From JAKZVK01 sp965237575 (GTDB lineage Bacteria > Acidobacteriota > Terriglobia > Bryobacterales > UBA6623), in contig CBDEGI010000004.1 in assembly GCA_965237575.1 (NCBI GenBank), forward strand, positions 3,596,001-3,660,000: DNA of 64,000 nt. Reading direction: 5' to 3'. The notes beneath the pieces are model-generated. The model did no database searches. It was not told the origin of the DNA and worked only from the letters and a program-made list of their open reading frames with translations. The position numbers and the translations under genes are program-made. This document shows positions 8,379 through 16,269 of the stretch, piece by piece; within the stretch, counting starts at the first letter, position 1, and every line of letters begins with the position of its first letter.

Positions 8379-8810
8379 ATGGACGACTCCCTGCTCAACC
8401 TCGCCGGTTTGCTGCTCGGTCTCCTGTTGACCCTGGCCGGCTTGGCGCTCGGCGCCCTGATGGTGGCGGGCACGTGGAAGATGTTCGTCAAGGGCGGGCA
8501 GCCGGGCTGGGGAATCTTCGTTCCCATTTACAACTGCCTGTTGATGGTTCGCATCGTGGGCATGCCGGATTGGACGTTGCTGCTCTTCTTGGTCCCCGTC
8601 ATCAGCCTGGCCTTCCATATCATCGTGTCACTCGAATTGGCGAAGCGGTTTCACCAAACGACGGCGTTCACCGTGGGACTGATTCTGCTGCCCACGATCT
8701 TCTGGGCGGTGCTCGGGTTCGGGAAGGCCGCGTATTCGCCGCTAACGACCGCGGCGGCCGGGAACACCGGCGGTCGGGCCTCCGAATTCCAGGGGAGCCA
8801 ACACGAGTGA
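8379..8810 (+). CDS. small multi-helix membrane protein (DUF5684-like)
   Basis: A 143-residue protein with four hydrophobic segments: LAGLLLGLLLTLAGLALGAL, then TLLLFLVPVISLAFHIIV, TAFTVGLILLPTIFWAVLGF, and a shorter one around FVPIYNCLLM. The pattern GGQPGWGIFVPIYN followed by an AKRF-type turn matches a widespread family of uncharacterised membrane proteins (DUF5684), sometimes fused to signal peptidase-like domains. No catalytic residues are evident. A GATAAT at ~8359 could be its -10 box. Confidence 0.6.
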   Translation: MDDSLLNLAGLLLGLLLTLAGLALGALMVAGTWKMFVKGGQPGWGIFVPIYNCLLMVRIVGMPDWTLLLFLVPVISLAFHIIVSLELAKRFHQTTAFTVGLILLPTIFWAVLGFGKAAYSPLTTAAAGNTGGRASEFQGSQHE

Positions 8811-8936
8811 CGGCTCGAGGATCGTCGGTCAATGGAACGCTTGTCGCCACATTCACGGCCCCAAGGCGCTTCATCGCTTCACCTTGCCGAGTTGTGATCC
8901 GAAACCGGTTTCGCTAAGCTGACCGATTCCAAGCTC

Positions 8937-10031
8937 ATGCACCTGTCCGAACTCGATACACCGGCGTTGCTGATTGACCTCGACCGCATGGAGGGGAACC
9001 TGCGGCGCGTGGCCGACTACGCCGCGGAGCATCAGTTCCGTCTGCGTCCGCATACCAAGACCCACAAGAACCCGGCGATCGCGCGCATGCAGCTTGACCT
9101 GGGCGCGGTAGGTATGGCGGTGGCAAAGGTGGGCGAGGCCGAGGTGATGCTCGAAACCGAGACGCCTGATCTGCTGGTGGCCTATCCGATCGTAGGTGCG
9201 TCCAAGCTTAAGCGCCTGATGGCGGTCGCAAAGCGAACCAACGTCAGCGTCGCGCTGGATGACATCGAGGTGGCCCGGCCGTTGTCGGAGGCCGCGCATG
9301 CTGCCGGCATCACCGTCGGCGTGCTGGCGGAAGCCAATATCGGCATGGACCGCTGCGGCGTCCCGCCGGGAGACGAACTCGTCACGCTCGCCCGCCAGCT
9401 CTCCCGGCTGCCGAGCCTGCGCTTCGACGGCGTGGAGTTCTACTACGGCCACGTGTGGATGCTTCTGCCCGACGGCGAAGCGCAGCTCCGAAAGGTCAAC
9501 GAGCGCGTGCAACAGATTCGAGCGGACTTCGATCGGGCGGGCCTCGAACTCAAGATCATCAGCGGCGGCTCGACGCCGGCTCTGTATCACTCGCACGAGA
9601 TCGAGGGCATGAACGAGATCCGTCCCGGTACGTACGTCTTTAACGACGTGATGCAGGTGTGGGCCGGCTCGGCTGACTGGGACCAATGCGCGGTGACGAT
9701 CATGGCGACCGTCGTCTCGACAGCCCGCGAGGGGTTCGTCATCGTCGACGGCGGGTCGAAGACCTTCACGTCCGACACTCGGCCTTTCATGGAGGAGATT
9801 ACCTTCGGCCGCGTCACCGAAGCACCCGAGAGCCGCTTCTACAAGATGAACGAGGAGCACGGCTACATCGAGTGGAGGGGCGGCTCGCCTACTCCCCGCA
9901 TTGGCGACCGGGTCCGTATCATCCCCAACCATGTTTGTGCGGCCACCAACATGCACGAGCGCGTGTACGGGATTCGCGGTGACCAAGTCGAGCACGTGTG
10001 GGAGGTCAAGGGGCGCGGGAAGTTGCAATAA
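8937..10031 (+). CDS. D-threonine aldolase/D-serine dehydratase-type PLP enzyme
   Basis: A 364-residue fold-type III PLP protein (alanine racemase-like barrel plus beta domain). The N-terminus has LDTPALLIDLDRMEGNLRR and the PLP-lysine region RPHTKTHK (~55). The C-terminal metal-binding region is VRIIPNHVCAATNMHERVYG, as in the D-threonine aldolase/D-serine ammonia-lyase family. Expected reactions are D-threonine to glycine and acetaldehyde, or D-serine to pyruvate. RidA, which removes reactive imine products of PLP dehydratases, lies just downstream on the same strand, which mildly favours a dehydratase activity. Confidence 0.85.
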   Translation: MHLSELDTPALLIDLDRMEGNLRRVADYAAEHQFRLRPHTKTHKNPAIARMQLDLGAVGMAVAKVGEAEVMLETETPDLLVAYPIVGASKLKRLMAVAKRTNVSVALDDIEVARPLSEAAHAAGITVGVLAEANIGMDRCGVPPGDELVTLARQLSRLPSLRFDGVEFYYGHVWMLLPDGEAQLRKVNERVQQIRADFDRAGLELKIISGGSTPALYHSHEIEGMNEIRPGTYVFNDVMQVWAGSADWDQCAVTIMATVVSTAREGFVIVDGGSKTFTSDTRPFMEEITFGRVTEAPESRFYKMNEEHGYIEWRGGSPTPRIGDRVRIIPNHVCAATNMHERVYGIRGDQVEHVWEVKGRGKLQ

Positions 10032-10200
10032 GTTTGGAACCGCAGCAACCACAGCCGAACACAGATAACACGGATTAAGGCTCACCCAAGCCTAGCGCTG
10101 AGATTCGAGACCTTCGATCGGCTTCGGGCTGACTCGAAAGCATAGGGAGTTCTTCTCAGTCTGTATTCATCCGTGCTTTCCAAAGAAAGGGGTAGTTCTT

Positions 10201-10587
10201 ATGATTGAACGCATCATGGCGCCCGGCGGACCATCGCCGCGCGGTCCTTATTCCCACGCCGTTCGGGCGGGGGACTTTATCTTTGTTTCCGGCCAGGCGG
10301 CGCTTGATCCGGCGACGAATACATCGGTACCCGGCACCGTAGCCGCGGAGACCCATCAGACCATCAAGAATATTCAGTCGATTCTCCAAGCGGCGGGCGC
10401 GGACTTGAGCGACGTCGTCAAGTGCTCGGTCTTCCTGGCCGACATCCGGGACTTCGCGGAGATGAACCAAGTCTACGAGGAGTACTTCGGGCAAGCCAAA
10501 CCGGCCCGTACCACGGTCAACGCTCTCCTGCCGGCCCAAGGCCTCAAGGTCGAAATCGACTGCATCGCCTACAAGCCCGCCGGCTAA
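10201..10587 (+). CDS. ridA: RidA-family enamine/imine deaminase
   Basis: A 128-residue RidA (YjgF/UK114) protein. Family signatures are GPYSHAVRAGDFIFVSGQ near the N-terminus, a conserved Arg in KPARTTVNA that binds substrate carboxylate, and EIDCIAY near the end. RidA hydrolyses reactive 2-aminoacrylate/2-iminobutyrate made by PLP-dependent dehydratases. Start ATG 10201 follows an A/G-rich ribosome site (AAAGAAAGGGG). It may be co-regulated with the upstream D-amino-acid enzyme, though 169 bases separate them. Confidence 0.9.
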   Translation: MIERIMAPGGPSPRGPYSHAVRAGDFIFVSGQAALDPATNTSVPGTVAAETHQTIKNIQSILQAAGADLSDVVKCSVFLADIRDFAEMNQVYEEYFGQAKPARTTVNALLPAQGLKVEIDCIAYKPAG

Positions 10588-10676
10588 CGCTAGGACGCAG
10601 GAGTATCCCTGGTAGGTCCTGCGCGGCGTTAAGGTCTTCGTAAGCGGGCCTCAAGTGCCGATCATGGCGCTCGCCA

Positions 10677-11650
10677 ATGTCAACGGACAGGAGCAGATCA
10701 ATATCCAGGTGTCGTTTGAAACCCCGGCGAAGACCGAGAGTGGGCGTTCGATGGCTTCTGCCACTTGGCTCGATCGCGGTCGCCCTGCTTGGGCTGGAAG
10801 GCGTAGTCCGGTTGCTGGATCTGCACCATCCGCCGCGAACTGCTATCTATGACGTGGATCCCGCCAAGAGGACTGCGTTCCTTCCCGGCACGCGGAGGGC
10901 TTACGAGACCGAAGAGTTTCGATTCTCCGTAGCCGTGAACCTCCACGGGCGCCGCGACATCGAGTGGCCCCCGGCAACGCTCGCCGCGCCCGAGAACGTC
11001 CTCTTCATCGGCGACTCGGTGGTATTCGGCTACGGCGTCGACGATCGAGAGTCGATTCCCTCACGCCTCGAAGCTCTCTTCGCGGCTAACGGTAGTCGAA
11101 GAGAGGTATTCAACTTCGGGATGCCCGGGAGGATATCCCTGCCCGAGTATCGAAGCTTGCTCGACGAAGCCCTCGAACTCGCCATCGGAGCCCGGACAGT
11201 ACTCCTGGGTTGAGCTGGACGCTAACGGTGGGTGGGTTCTTGGGACTGGAGGTCTATCAGTCCGACAGTAGCTTCATCTTCCTTCGCGAGCAGAGCCCGA
11301 ATCAGGTTGCGCGGTTTCGACGGGTCTTGGACGCGATTGGCGAGATGAAGGCCGTCTGCGAGAGCGAAGGGCGCGAACTCGTGCTCGTTATCTTTCCCAA
11401 TATGGTCCAGGTCGAGAACGCCGACGAACTGACGAACGCTGTCTACGATGCCGGCAAACCGAACCGGCTGGTCGCTGACTACTGCGAGCAACTGGGACTG
11501 GCGTGTCTTGATCTGCTCCCTGGTCTCCGAGAGGCGCAAGCGGCCGGGGGCGCGCACCTCTTCTTCCCTCAGGACCGCCACCTAAACATCGCCGGCAACC
11601 GGCGAGCCGCGGAGATCTTGTTTCAATTCCTGCGGCAGCGCCACCAGTGA
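10677..11650 (+). pseudogene. SGNH-hydrolase-like protein broken by a frame change
   Basis: Two abutting frames together look like one SGNH-type hydrolase. The first (10677-11213) has a membrane anchor (WLLPLGSIAVALLGLEGVV) and catalytic block I (VLFIGDSVVFGYGV), and stops after ARTVLLG. The second (to 11650) carries the terminal Asp/His block (FPQDRHLNIAGNRRAAE). The block with the conserved Asn, expected right after VLLG, is absent, so both a frameshift and an internal loss near 11210 are likely. The second frame would need a TTG start. Intact relatives are esterases or O-acetyl carbohydrate transferases; this copy is probably inactive. Confidence 0.6.
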
Positions 11651-11719
11651 GCTCGGTCACTGCGGGCCACGATGGTCGTGCTATCCTTGCGGGCGGCATT
11701 TCCCAAGAAGGAGAGATCC

Positions 11720-12832
11720 ATGGCGGAAAAGAACGTTTCCCGGCGCGCGTTCGTGACGATGGCAGGCGCAGCTTCGGCTGTGCCGGCGCAGGCCGCGGCG
11801 GGCCGCAAGGCGGTGGTTGCGCCGGCGGCGGTGAGCATGGCGGCGCCACAAGCGCAAGGCGACCCGATCCGGGTGGTCACGCTGTACAAGTTCTCGCCGC
11901 GCGAGATGCAGCAGATCCAAGAGGCGGCCGCGCCCACGCGGGTCGAGATCACGATCTGCCGGGACCGCGACGAGTTCAAGCAGAGGCTCCGCGACGCGGA
12001 GGTCATCTACGGCGGCTTGCGGCAGGGAGAGATCGACTTTGCCCCCAAGGTGCAATGGATCATGAACGGCGGCGCCGGCGTGGAGAACCTGGCGCGGGAC
12101 GTTCGTGACCATGCCGTCGTCCTCACCAACTACGCCCGGACGTTCGCGCCGGGTATCTCAGAGACTGCCATCGGGTTGCTGTTGTGCCTGACACACCGCA
12201 TCGGGACCTACATGAAGCAGTTCTATGTCGACAAGCAATTGGTGCGGCTGGGCACCGTCAAGTCTGACGACCACGTCGAATTGGTCGGCCGCGTGATGGG
12301 TATCGTTGGGATGGGTGGGATTGGCAGCGCGATCGCAAGGCGCGCGCACTACGGCCTCGACATGCGGATCGTCGGCACCGACGCTAAGCCCCTGCCGAAA
12401 CTGGAATACGTAGAGGAGTTGTACGATCCCTCATGGTTTGACGAGATGGTGCCGCAAGTGGACGTGCTCGTCTCCGCCGTGCCGCACACACCGATTACCG
12501 AGCGCATGTTCAACGAAGACGTGTTCCGCAAGATGAAGAAGACGGCGTACTTCATCTGCATGTCGCGCGGCAAGGTGTTCGACGACATGGCGCTGGTCCG
12601 CGCACTCAAGGAAGGCTGGATCGCCGGCGCCGGGCTGGACGTCTTCGCGCCCGATCCCGCGCCGAAGGGGCACCCGATCTACGAGTTGGACAACATTGTC
12701 ATGACGCCTCACACGTCGGGCTGGAGCCCCGACCGCCAGGTGCGGCTCATCTCGCTCTTCGCCGAGAACATGCGCCGCTACGCCCGAGGCGCCCCGCTGA
12801 TCAACGTAGTCGACAAGCAGGCGGGCTACTAA
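11720..12832 (+). CDS. Tat-exported D-2-hydroxyacid dehydrogenase-like protein
   Basis: A 370-residue member of the D-isomer-specific 2-hydroxyacid dehydrogenase family. The Rossmann motif GIVGMGGIGSAIARR binds NAD(P); the substrate Arg is in MSRGKVFDD and the catalytic His in MTPHTSGWS. At the usual catalytic Glu, the sequence reads GLDVFAPDP, so Asp may substitute. Unusually it starts with a twin-arginine signal (SRRAFVTMAGAASAVPAQA), implying folded export to the periplasm. ATG 11720 follows AAGGAGAG; the frame is open earlier but those residues lack homology. Substrate unknown. Confidence 0.8.
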   Translation: MAEKNVSRRAFVTMAGAASAVPAQAAAGRKAVVAPAAVSMAAPQAQGDPIRVVTLYKFSPREMQQIQEAAAPTRVEITICRDRDEFKQRLRDAEVIYGGLRQGEIDFAPKVQWIMNGGAGVENLARDVRDHAVVLTNYARTFAPGISETAIGLLLCLTHRIGTYMKQFYVDKQLVRLGTVKSDDHVELVGRVMGIVGMGGIGSAIARRAHYGLDMRIVGTDAKPLPKLEYVEELYDPSWFDEMVPQVDVLVSAVPHTPITERMFNEDVFRKMKKTAYFICMSRGKVFDDMALVRALKEGWIAGAGLDVFAPDPAPKGHPIYELDNIVMTPHTSGWSPDRQVRLISLFAENMRRYARGAPLINVVDKQAGY

Positions 12833-12870
12833 CCGAGCCGTGACCGTAGGGAGCGGTCCGGCACGAACCC
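12831..12870. repeat. dispersed ~40-bp repeat, copy 2
   Basis: This copy of the CCGAGCCGTGACC-type repeat begins inside the TAA stop codon of the dehydrogenase. Copy 1 (5189-5229) likewise sits at a gene's 3' end, suggesting a preference for gene ends. Confidence 0.65.
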
Positions 12871-12894
12871 CGGCGCCCTTCAAACGCGCCTAGC

Positions 12895-13473
12895 CTAGGT
12901 CTGCTCCTCCGACCCCTCCAGCAACTCACTCATCGTAAACACCCGCTCAAACGGGCAGCCGCTCTTCTCCTCAATGCTCTCCTTCCCCCCCTGTTCCCGG
13001 TCCACCAGGCAGATCGCACCGAGCACATTCATCCCGGCCTCGCGCGCGCGCTCGATCGCTAGGACGGTGGAGCCTCCGGTCGTACACACGTCATCGACAA
13101 CCACCACGTCTAGGCCCTTTGCCTCGTCAACACCCACAATGTAACCCTGCCGGCCGTGGTCCTTGACGTCTTTGCGCACGAGGAAGGCGTTGATGACCGT
13201 GCCGTACTCGAGGGCTTCCCGCGCGACAGCGGTCACTACCGGATCGGCGCCCATGGTAAGTCCGCCGATGGCGGCCGGGTGCCAGCCCCGTTCGCGCATC
13301 TTCTCGAGAAACGCCCGTCCAATCAGCGGCATGGCTTCGGCTCGCAACGTGGTGAGGCGCGCGTCGACGTAGATGTTGCTGCGCTGTCCCGAGGCGAGGA
13401 CGAAGTCACCTCGGCGAATGGAGTGCGTTTGTAGGATTTGCTTCAGGCGGTCGCGGTTGGAGTCACCGATCAT
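12895..13473 (-). CDS. pyrE: orotate phosphoribosyltransferase
   Basis: A 192-residue PyrE, which converts orotate and PRPP to orotidine 5'-phosphate in pyrimidine synthesis. The PRPP-binding signature VVVVDDVCTTGGSTVLAIE is complete, and the early strand FVLASGQRSNIYVDARL is typical. The flexible-loop lysines are in FLVRKDVKDHGRQG. It stands alone on the minus strand with no other pyr gene nearby. Length is normal for the bacterial short form. Confidence 0.93.
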   Translation of the reverse strand: MIGDSNRDRLKQILQTHSIRRGDFVLASGQRSNIYVDARLTTLRAEAMPLIGRAFLEKMRERGWHPAAIGGLTMGADPVVTAVAREALEYGTVINAFLVRKDVKDHGRQGYIVGVDEAKGLDVVVVDDVCTTGGSTVLAIERAREAGMNVLGAICLVDREQGGKESIEEKSGCPFERVFTMSELLEGSEEQT

Positions 13474-13546
13474 GGCGGGCTGCTTTCTTGGAGGCTGCGA
13501 ACATCGCGAACAGGTGGCATGCCGAGGCCGAGCGCCCTGTTTCCAC

Positions 13547-13722
13547 GTAGTGTCTCAGTTTCAGCTTCAGCCGTTCCATTTGCTTCCGGCTGCACGGAGG
13601 CAGCCGCCTTCAGGCCGGCTTCAGCCACGCCCGGCCCCCATCCGGCCTCCAAAAAAAGATTCGCGCGATCATGCCCCCGCGCTCCTCCTGGGCTTCTGCT
13701 GAAACCCAAACTGAGACACTAC
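13547..13722. mobile_element. 176-bp MITE-like element between pyrE and the PPO gene
   Basis: Perfect 15-bp terminal inverted repeats GTAGTGTCTCAGTTT (13547-13561) and its complement (13708-13722) bound a noncoding interior. Imperfect pairing continues inward (CAGCTTCAG against CTGAAACCC). Flanking sequences CTGTTTCCAC (left) and CTGTTTACAC (right, one base outside the repeat) could be a degenerate target duplication. No transposase is present, so any movement would depend on one supplied from elsewhere. Confidence 0.6.
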
Positions 13723-13807
13723 TCTGTTTACACGCGGACTCACGCCGTCTCACTAGAATAAAACGATCGGATTCCGGGCGCGGGGGAGCGCGGCCTTCCA
13801 CCCTTAC

Positions 13808-15214
13808 ATGATGCAAGTGGCCATTGTCGGAGGAGGTATCTCGGGGCTGTCGGCCGCATACTTTCTCGCCGAGCGCGGCTACGAGTGCACGCTGATCGAA
13901 GCGCAACGGCGCCTGGGTGGCGTGATCCGCAGCGAGAAAGTCGATGGGTGCCTGGTCGAGGCCGGTCCTGATAGCTTTCTGGCCCAGAAGCCCTGGGCGC
14001 TGGAGTTGATCCGCGAGTTGGGTATGGAGGATCAGGTCATCGGGTCCCAAGACCGGCGGCGACGCACCTACGTTTTGCGCAATGGGAAGCTGGTTGCGCT
14101 TCCCGAGGGCATTCAGTTCCTTGCGCCGACAAAACTGAGGCCCATACTGGAAACGCCGCTGCTGAGTTGGAGGGGCAAAGCGAGGATGGCCCTCGAGTGG
14201 TTTCGAAAGCCCGAGGACATCGAGGACGAGTCGGTCGCGGAGTTCGTCCGGCGCCACTACGGCCCGGAAGTGAACGAATACTTGGCACAGCCGATGCTGG
14301 CCGGAGTTTACGGGGGCTCGCCCGAGAAACTGAGCATGAACAGCGTGCTGCCGCGCTTCGTCGAGATGGCCCGCAAAGACGGCAGCTTGACGAAAAGCAT
14401 GCTGCGGGCACGCCGCGCCAAGCAGTCGGCTCTGGGGCAGCCCGCTTCTCCACCGCCGCTTTTTCAGTCCCTGAGAAACGGCATGCAGCAATTGACCGAC
14501 GCCCTTGCGGCACGGGTACAGGGACGCGTGCGGATCGTCACGGCTACCCTCGAGAGGCTTGAGACACTGCCGGCGGGCTATCACTTGCGGACGAGCGCCG
14601 GGCCGCTCGAAGCGCAACAGGTCGTTCTGGCGACGCCTGCCTACCGGGCCGCCGAGGTCGTCAAGCACATCGACGCGTGCCTGGCGGACCTGCTGCTCAA
14701 GATACCCTACCATTCGTCGATCACGGTTTCGTTGCTGTATTCGAGACCGGAGTTCGACCACCGGCTGAACGGCTTTGGGTACCTCGTACCTCGGGCCGAA
14801 GGCAAGAATCTGGCCGCATGCACCTGGGTAAACACGAAGTTCCCCTTTCGCGCCGACCGAAAAACGGGACTGCTTCGCGCTTTTCTGGCCGGTGACAAGG
14901 CCGAGCAATATCTGTCGGCGGGCGATTCCGAGTTGGCGGAGGTCGCGCACCGGGAACTGAGCGAGGCGATGGGGTTCGCCGCCCGTCCGGCGTCGGTTCG
15001 GGTGCAGCGCTGGGAGAGGGCCATGGCGCAATACGAGGTGGGGCATCAGAAGCGGCTCGCGGCCGTGGAAGAGCGGCTTCGGGAGTTGCCCGGGCTGCAT
15101 CTGGGTGGAAACGGTTTCACGGGGATCGGTATCCCCGACTGCGTGCGGCGCAGCCGATCGATCGCCGAGCAGGTTGGAGAGCGGGCGGCGGCAAGCCGAG
15201 GCTGGCCGACCTGA
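13808..15214 (+). CDS. hemY: HemY-type protoporphyrinogen/coproporphyrinogen oxidase
   Basis: A 468-residue flavoprotein of the oxygen-dependent HemY/CgoX family that oxidises the porphyrinogen near the end of heme synthesis. The N-terminus is the FAD-binding dinucleotide fold (VAIVGGGISGLSAAYFLAER, then LIEAQRRLGGVIRS). LVEAGPDSFL and the C-terminal LGGNGFTGIGIPDCVRR second FAD contact are typical. Two adjacent ATG codons are possible starts (13808, 13811). No other heme gene is adjacent; a MITE-like element lies just upstream. Confidence 0.88.
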   Translation: MMQVAIVGGGISGLSAAYFLAERGYECTLIEAQRRLGGVIRSEKVDGCLVEAGPDSFLAQKPWALELIRELGMEDQVIGSQDRRRRTYVLRNGKLVALPEGIQFLAPTKLRPILETPLLSWRGKARMALEWFRKPEDIEDESVAEFVRRHYGPEVNEYLAQPMLAGVYGGSPEKLSMNSVLPRFVEMARKDGSLTKSMLRARRAKQSALGQPASPPPLFQSLRNGMQQLTDALAARVQGRVRIVTATLERLETLPAGYHLRTSAGPLEAQQVVLATPAYRAAEVVKHIDACLADLLLKIPYHSSITVSLLYSRPEFDHRLNGFGYLVPRAEGKNLAACTWVNTKFPFRADRKTGLLRAFLAGDKAEQYLSAGDSELAEVAHRELSEAMGFAARPASVRVQRWERAMAQYEVGHQKRLAAVEERLRELPGLHLGGNGFTGIGIPDCVRRSRSIAEQVGERAAASRGWPT

Positions 15215-15346
15215 CGGTTTGCATCTTCCAGTCAGCCTCGTCTAAAACCCGCGGCGCGGCGTCCTGTATCAAGTAGGGATGCCCTCGACTTAACCAGCCG
15301 GTGGCAGGTGCGATGAATCCCGGGAGTCGCGCCGAGAACCGGTGTT

Positions 15347-15444
15347 GTAGGCCGGCAAGACACGACATCTGGAGGTGTCCGGCGGCTGGAGCACGACATG
15401 TCGTGCCACGATGCCGATCCGGGGTGCCTCCAACGGCCGGCTAC
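15347..15444. repeat. imperfect ~100-bp palindromic element
   Basis: GTAGGCCGG (15347-15355) faces CCGGCTAC (15437-15444), GGAGGTGTCCGG faces CCGGGGTGCCTCC, and the centre holds the 16-bp palindrome GCACGACATGTCGTGC (15391-15406). It lies in the 277-base gap between the PPO gene and the transglycosylase. The centre resembles, but differs from, the GGGCACGGCATGCC palindromes elsewhere in the window. Confidence 0.55.
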
Positions 15445-15491
15445 GTAGGCTAAGCCACTGAAAAGAAGTTAATTGCTTTGAGAGTTCAGCT

Positions 15492-16262
15492 ATGATAAGG
15501 TTTGTGGTGAAGAGGTCAGCTAGGTTCTGGCTGCTCGCGGTTACCTCGTTCGTGCAGGCGGGTCCATTGCCTGTTGCGGCGGTACGCAAAGAGCACAAGC
15601 CGGCCGCTTCACGGCGCTACGAGGTTCGGGAGGACAGTCGGACGGGCCGTTTGGTTCGAGTGGCCGTCTCTGCGAACCTCTCTGGGAAGCGGAAGGCCGC
15701 TCCTGGAAGCGCCAAAACGGGCGACGCCGCACCGGGCAACAGGGTTGTCCAAGGTAGCTCTGCTCGGGGTTCGCAGTCTGGTTCCGGAGCCCGGGTGGAT
15801 ATTGATGCCTTGGTACGGGCCGCCGCCGGCCGGCACAGCGTGGACGCGCGTTTCGTTCACGAGGTGATCCGGCAGGAGAGTAATTACGATCTGTTCGCGG
15901 TCTCGTCGAAAGGGGCCTGCGGGCTGATGCAGTTGATGCCCGAAACCGCAAAGCGGTTTGGGGTAAAGGACATTTTCGATCCCGCCGAAAATGTCGAAGG
16001 GGGAGTGAAATATCTCCGCCATTTGATGGATCGATACGATGGTGACTCGTTGCTCACTTTGGCCGCCTACAACGCTGGTGAAGGCGCTGTCGACAGTCAT
16101 GGTGGCGTCCCCCCATATCGGGAGACGCAAGACTACGTGCGACGGATCACAGATCGCTATGGAATCCTGGGTAGTTCCGTCTCGGATGGCACGGGCGCCG
16201 CGATAGGGCGCGTTGTGGCTCGGCAGATGCCTTCGGGCCTGCTGGTTTTCGAGATGGAGTAA
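15492..16262 (+). CDS. lytic transglycosylase (SLT domain)
   Basis: A 256-residue secreted murein lytic transglycosylase, which cleaves peptidoglycan glycan strands to 1,6-anhydro ends. An N-terminal signal (ARFWLLAVTSFVQAGPLPVA) is followed by a low-complexity Ser/Gly/Lys linker to ~105, then the SLT fold. Its motifs are catalytic Glu in EVIRQESNYD (~128), GLMQLMPETAKRFG, LAAYNAGEGAV and YRETQDYVRRI. The amidase gene follows after 7 bases, so the two cell-wall hydrolases are probably co-transcribed. Confidence 0.9.
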   Translation: MIRFVVKRSARFWLLAVTSFVQAGPLPVAAVRKEHKPAASRRYEVREDSRTGRLVRVAVSANLSGKRKAAPGSAKTGDAAPGNRVVQGSSARGSQSGSGARVDIDALVRAAAGRHSVDARFVHEVIRQESNYDLFAVSSKGACGLMQLMPETAKRFGVKDIFDPAENVEGGVKYLRHLMDRYDGDSLLTLAAYNAGEGAVDSHGGVPPYRETQDYVRRITDRYGILGSSVSDGTGAAIGRVVARQMPSGLLVFEME

Positions 16263-16269
16263 GGGAGTC

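Noticed and set aside
8871..10085. Long minus-strand open frame (404 codons) opposite the D-threonine-aldolase-type gene
   Set aside because: It is antisense to a gene with clear PLP-family motifs. Its translation is His/Arg/Val-rich with no recognisable domain, as expected for high-GC DNA.
13610..15100. Minus-strand open frame of 496 codons opposite the protoporphyrinogen oxidase gene
   Set aside because: Shadow of a gene with intact FAD motifs; no ribosome site or family resemblance.
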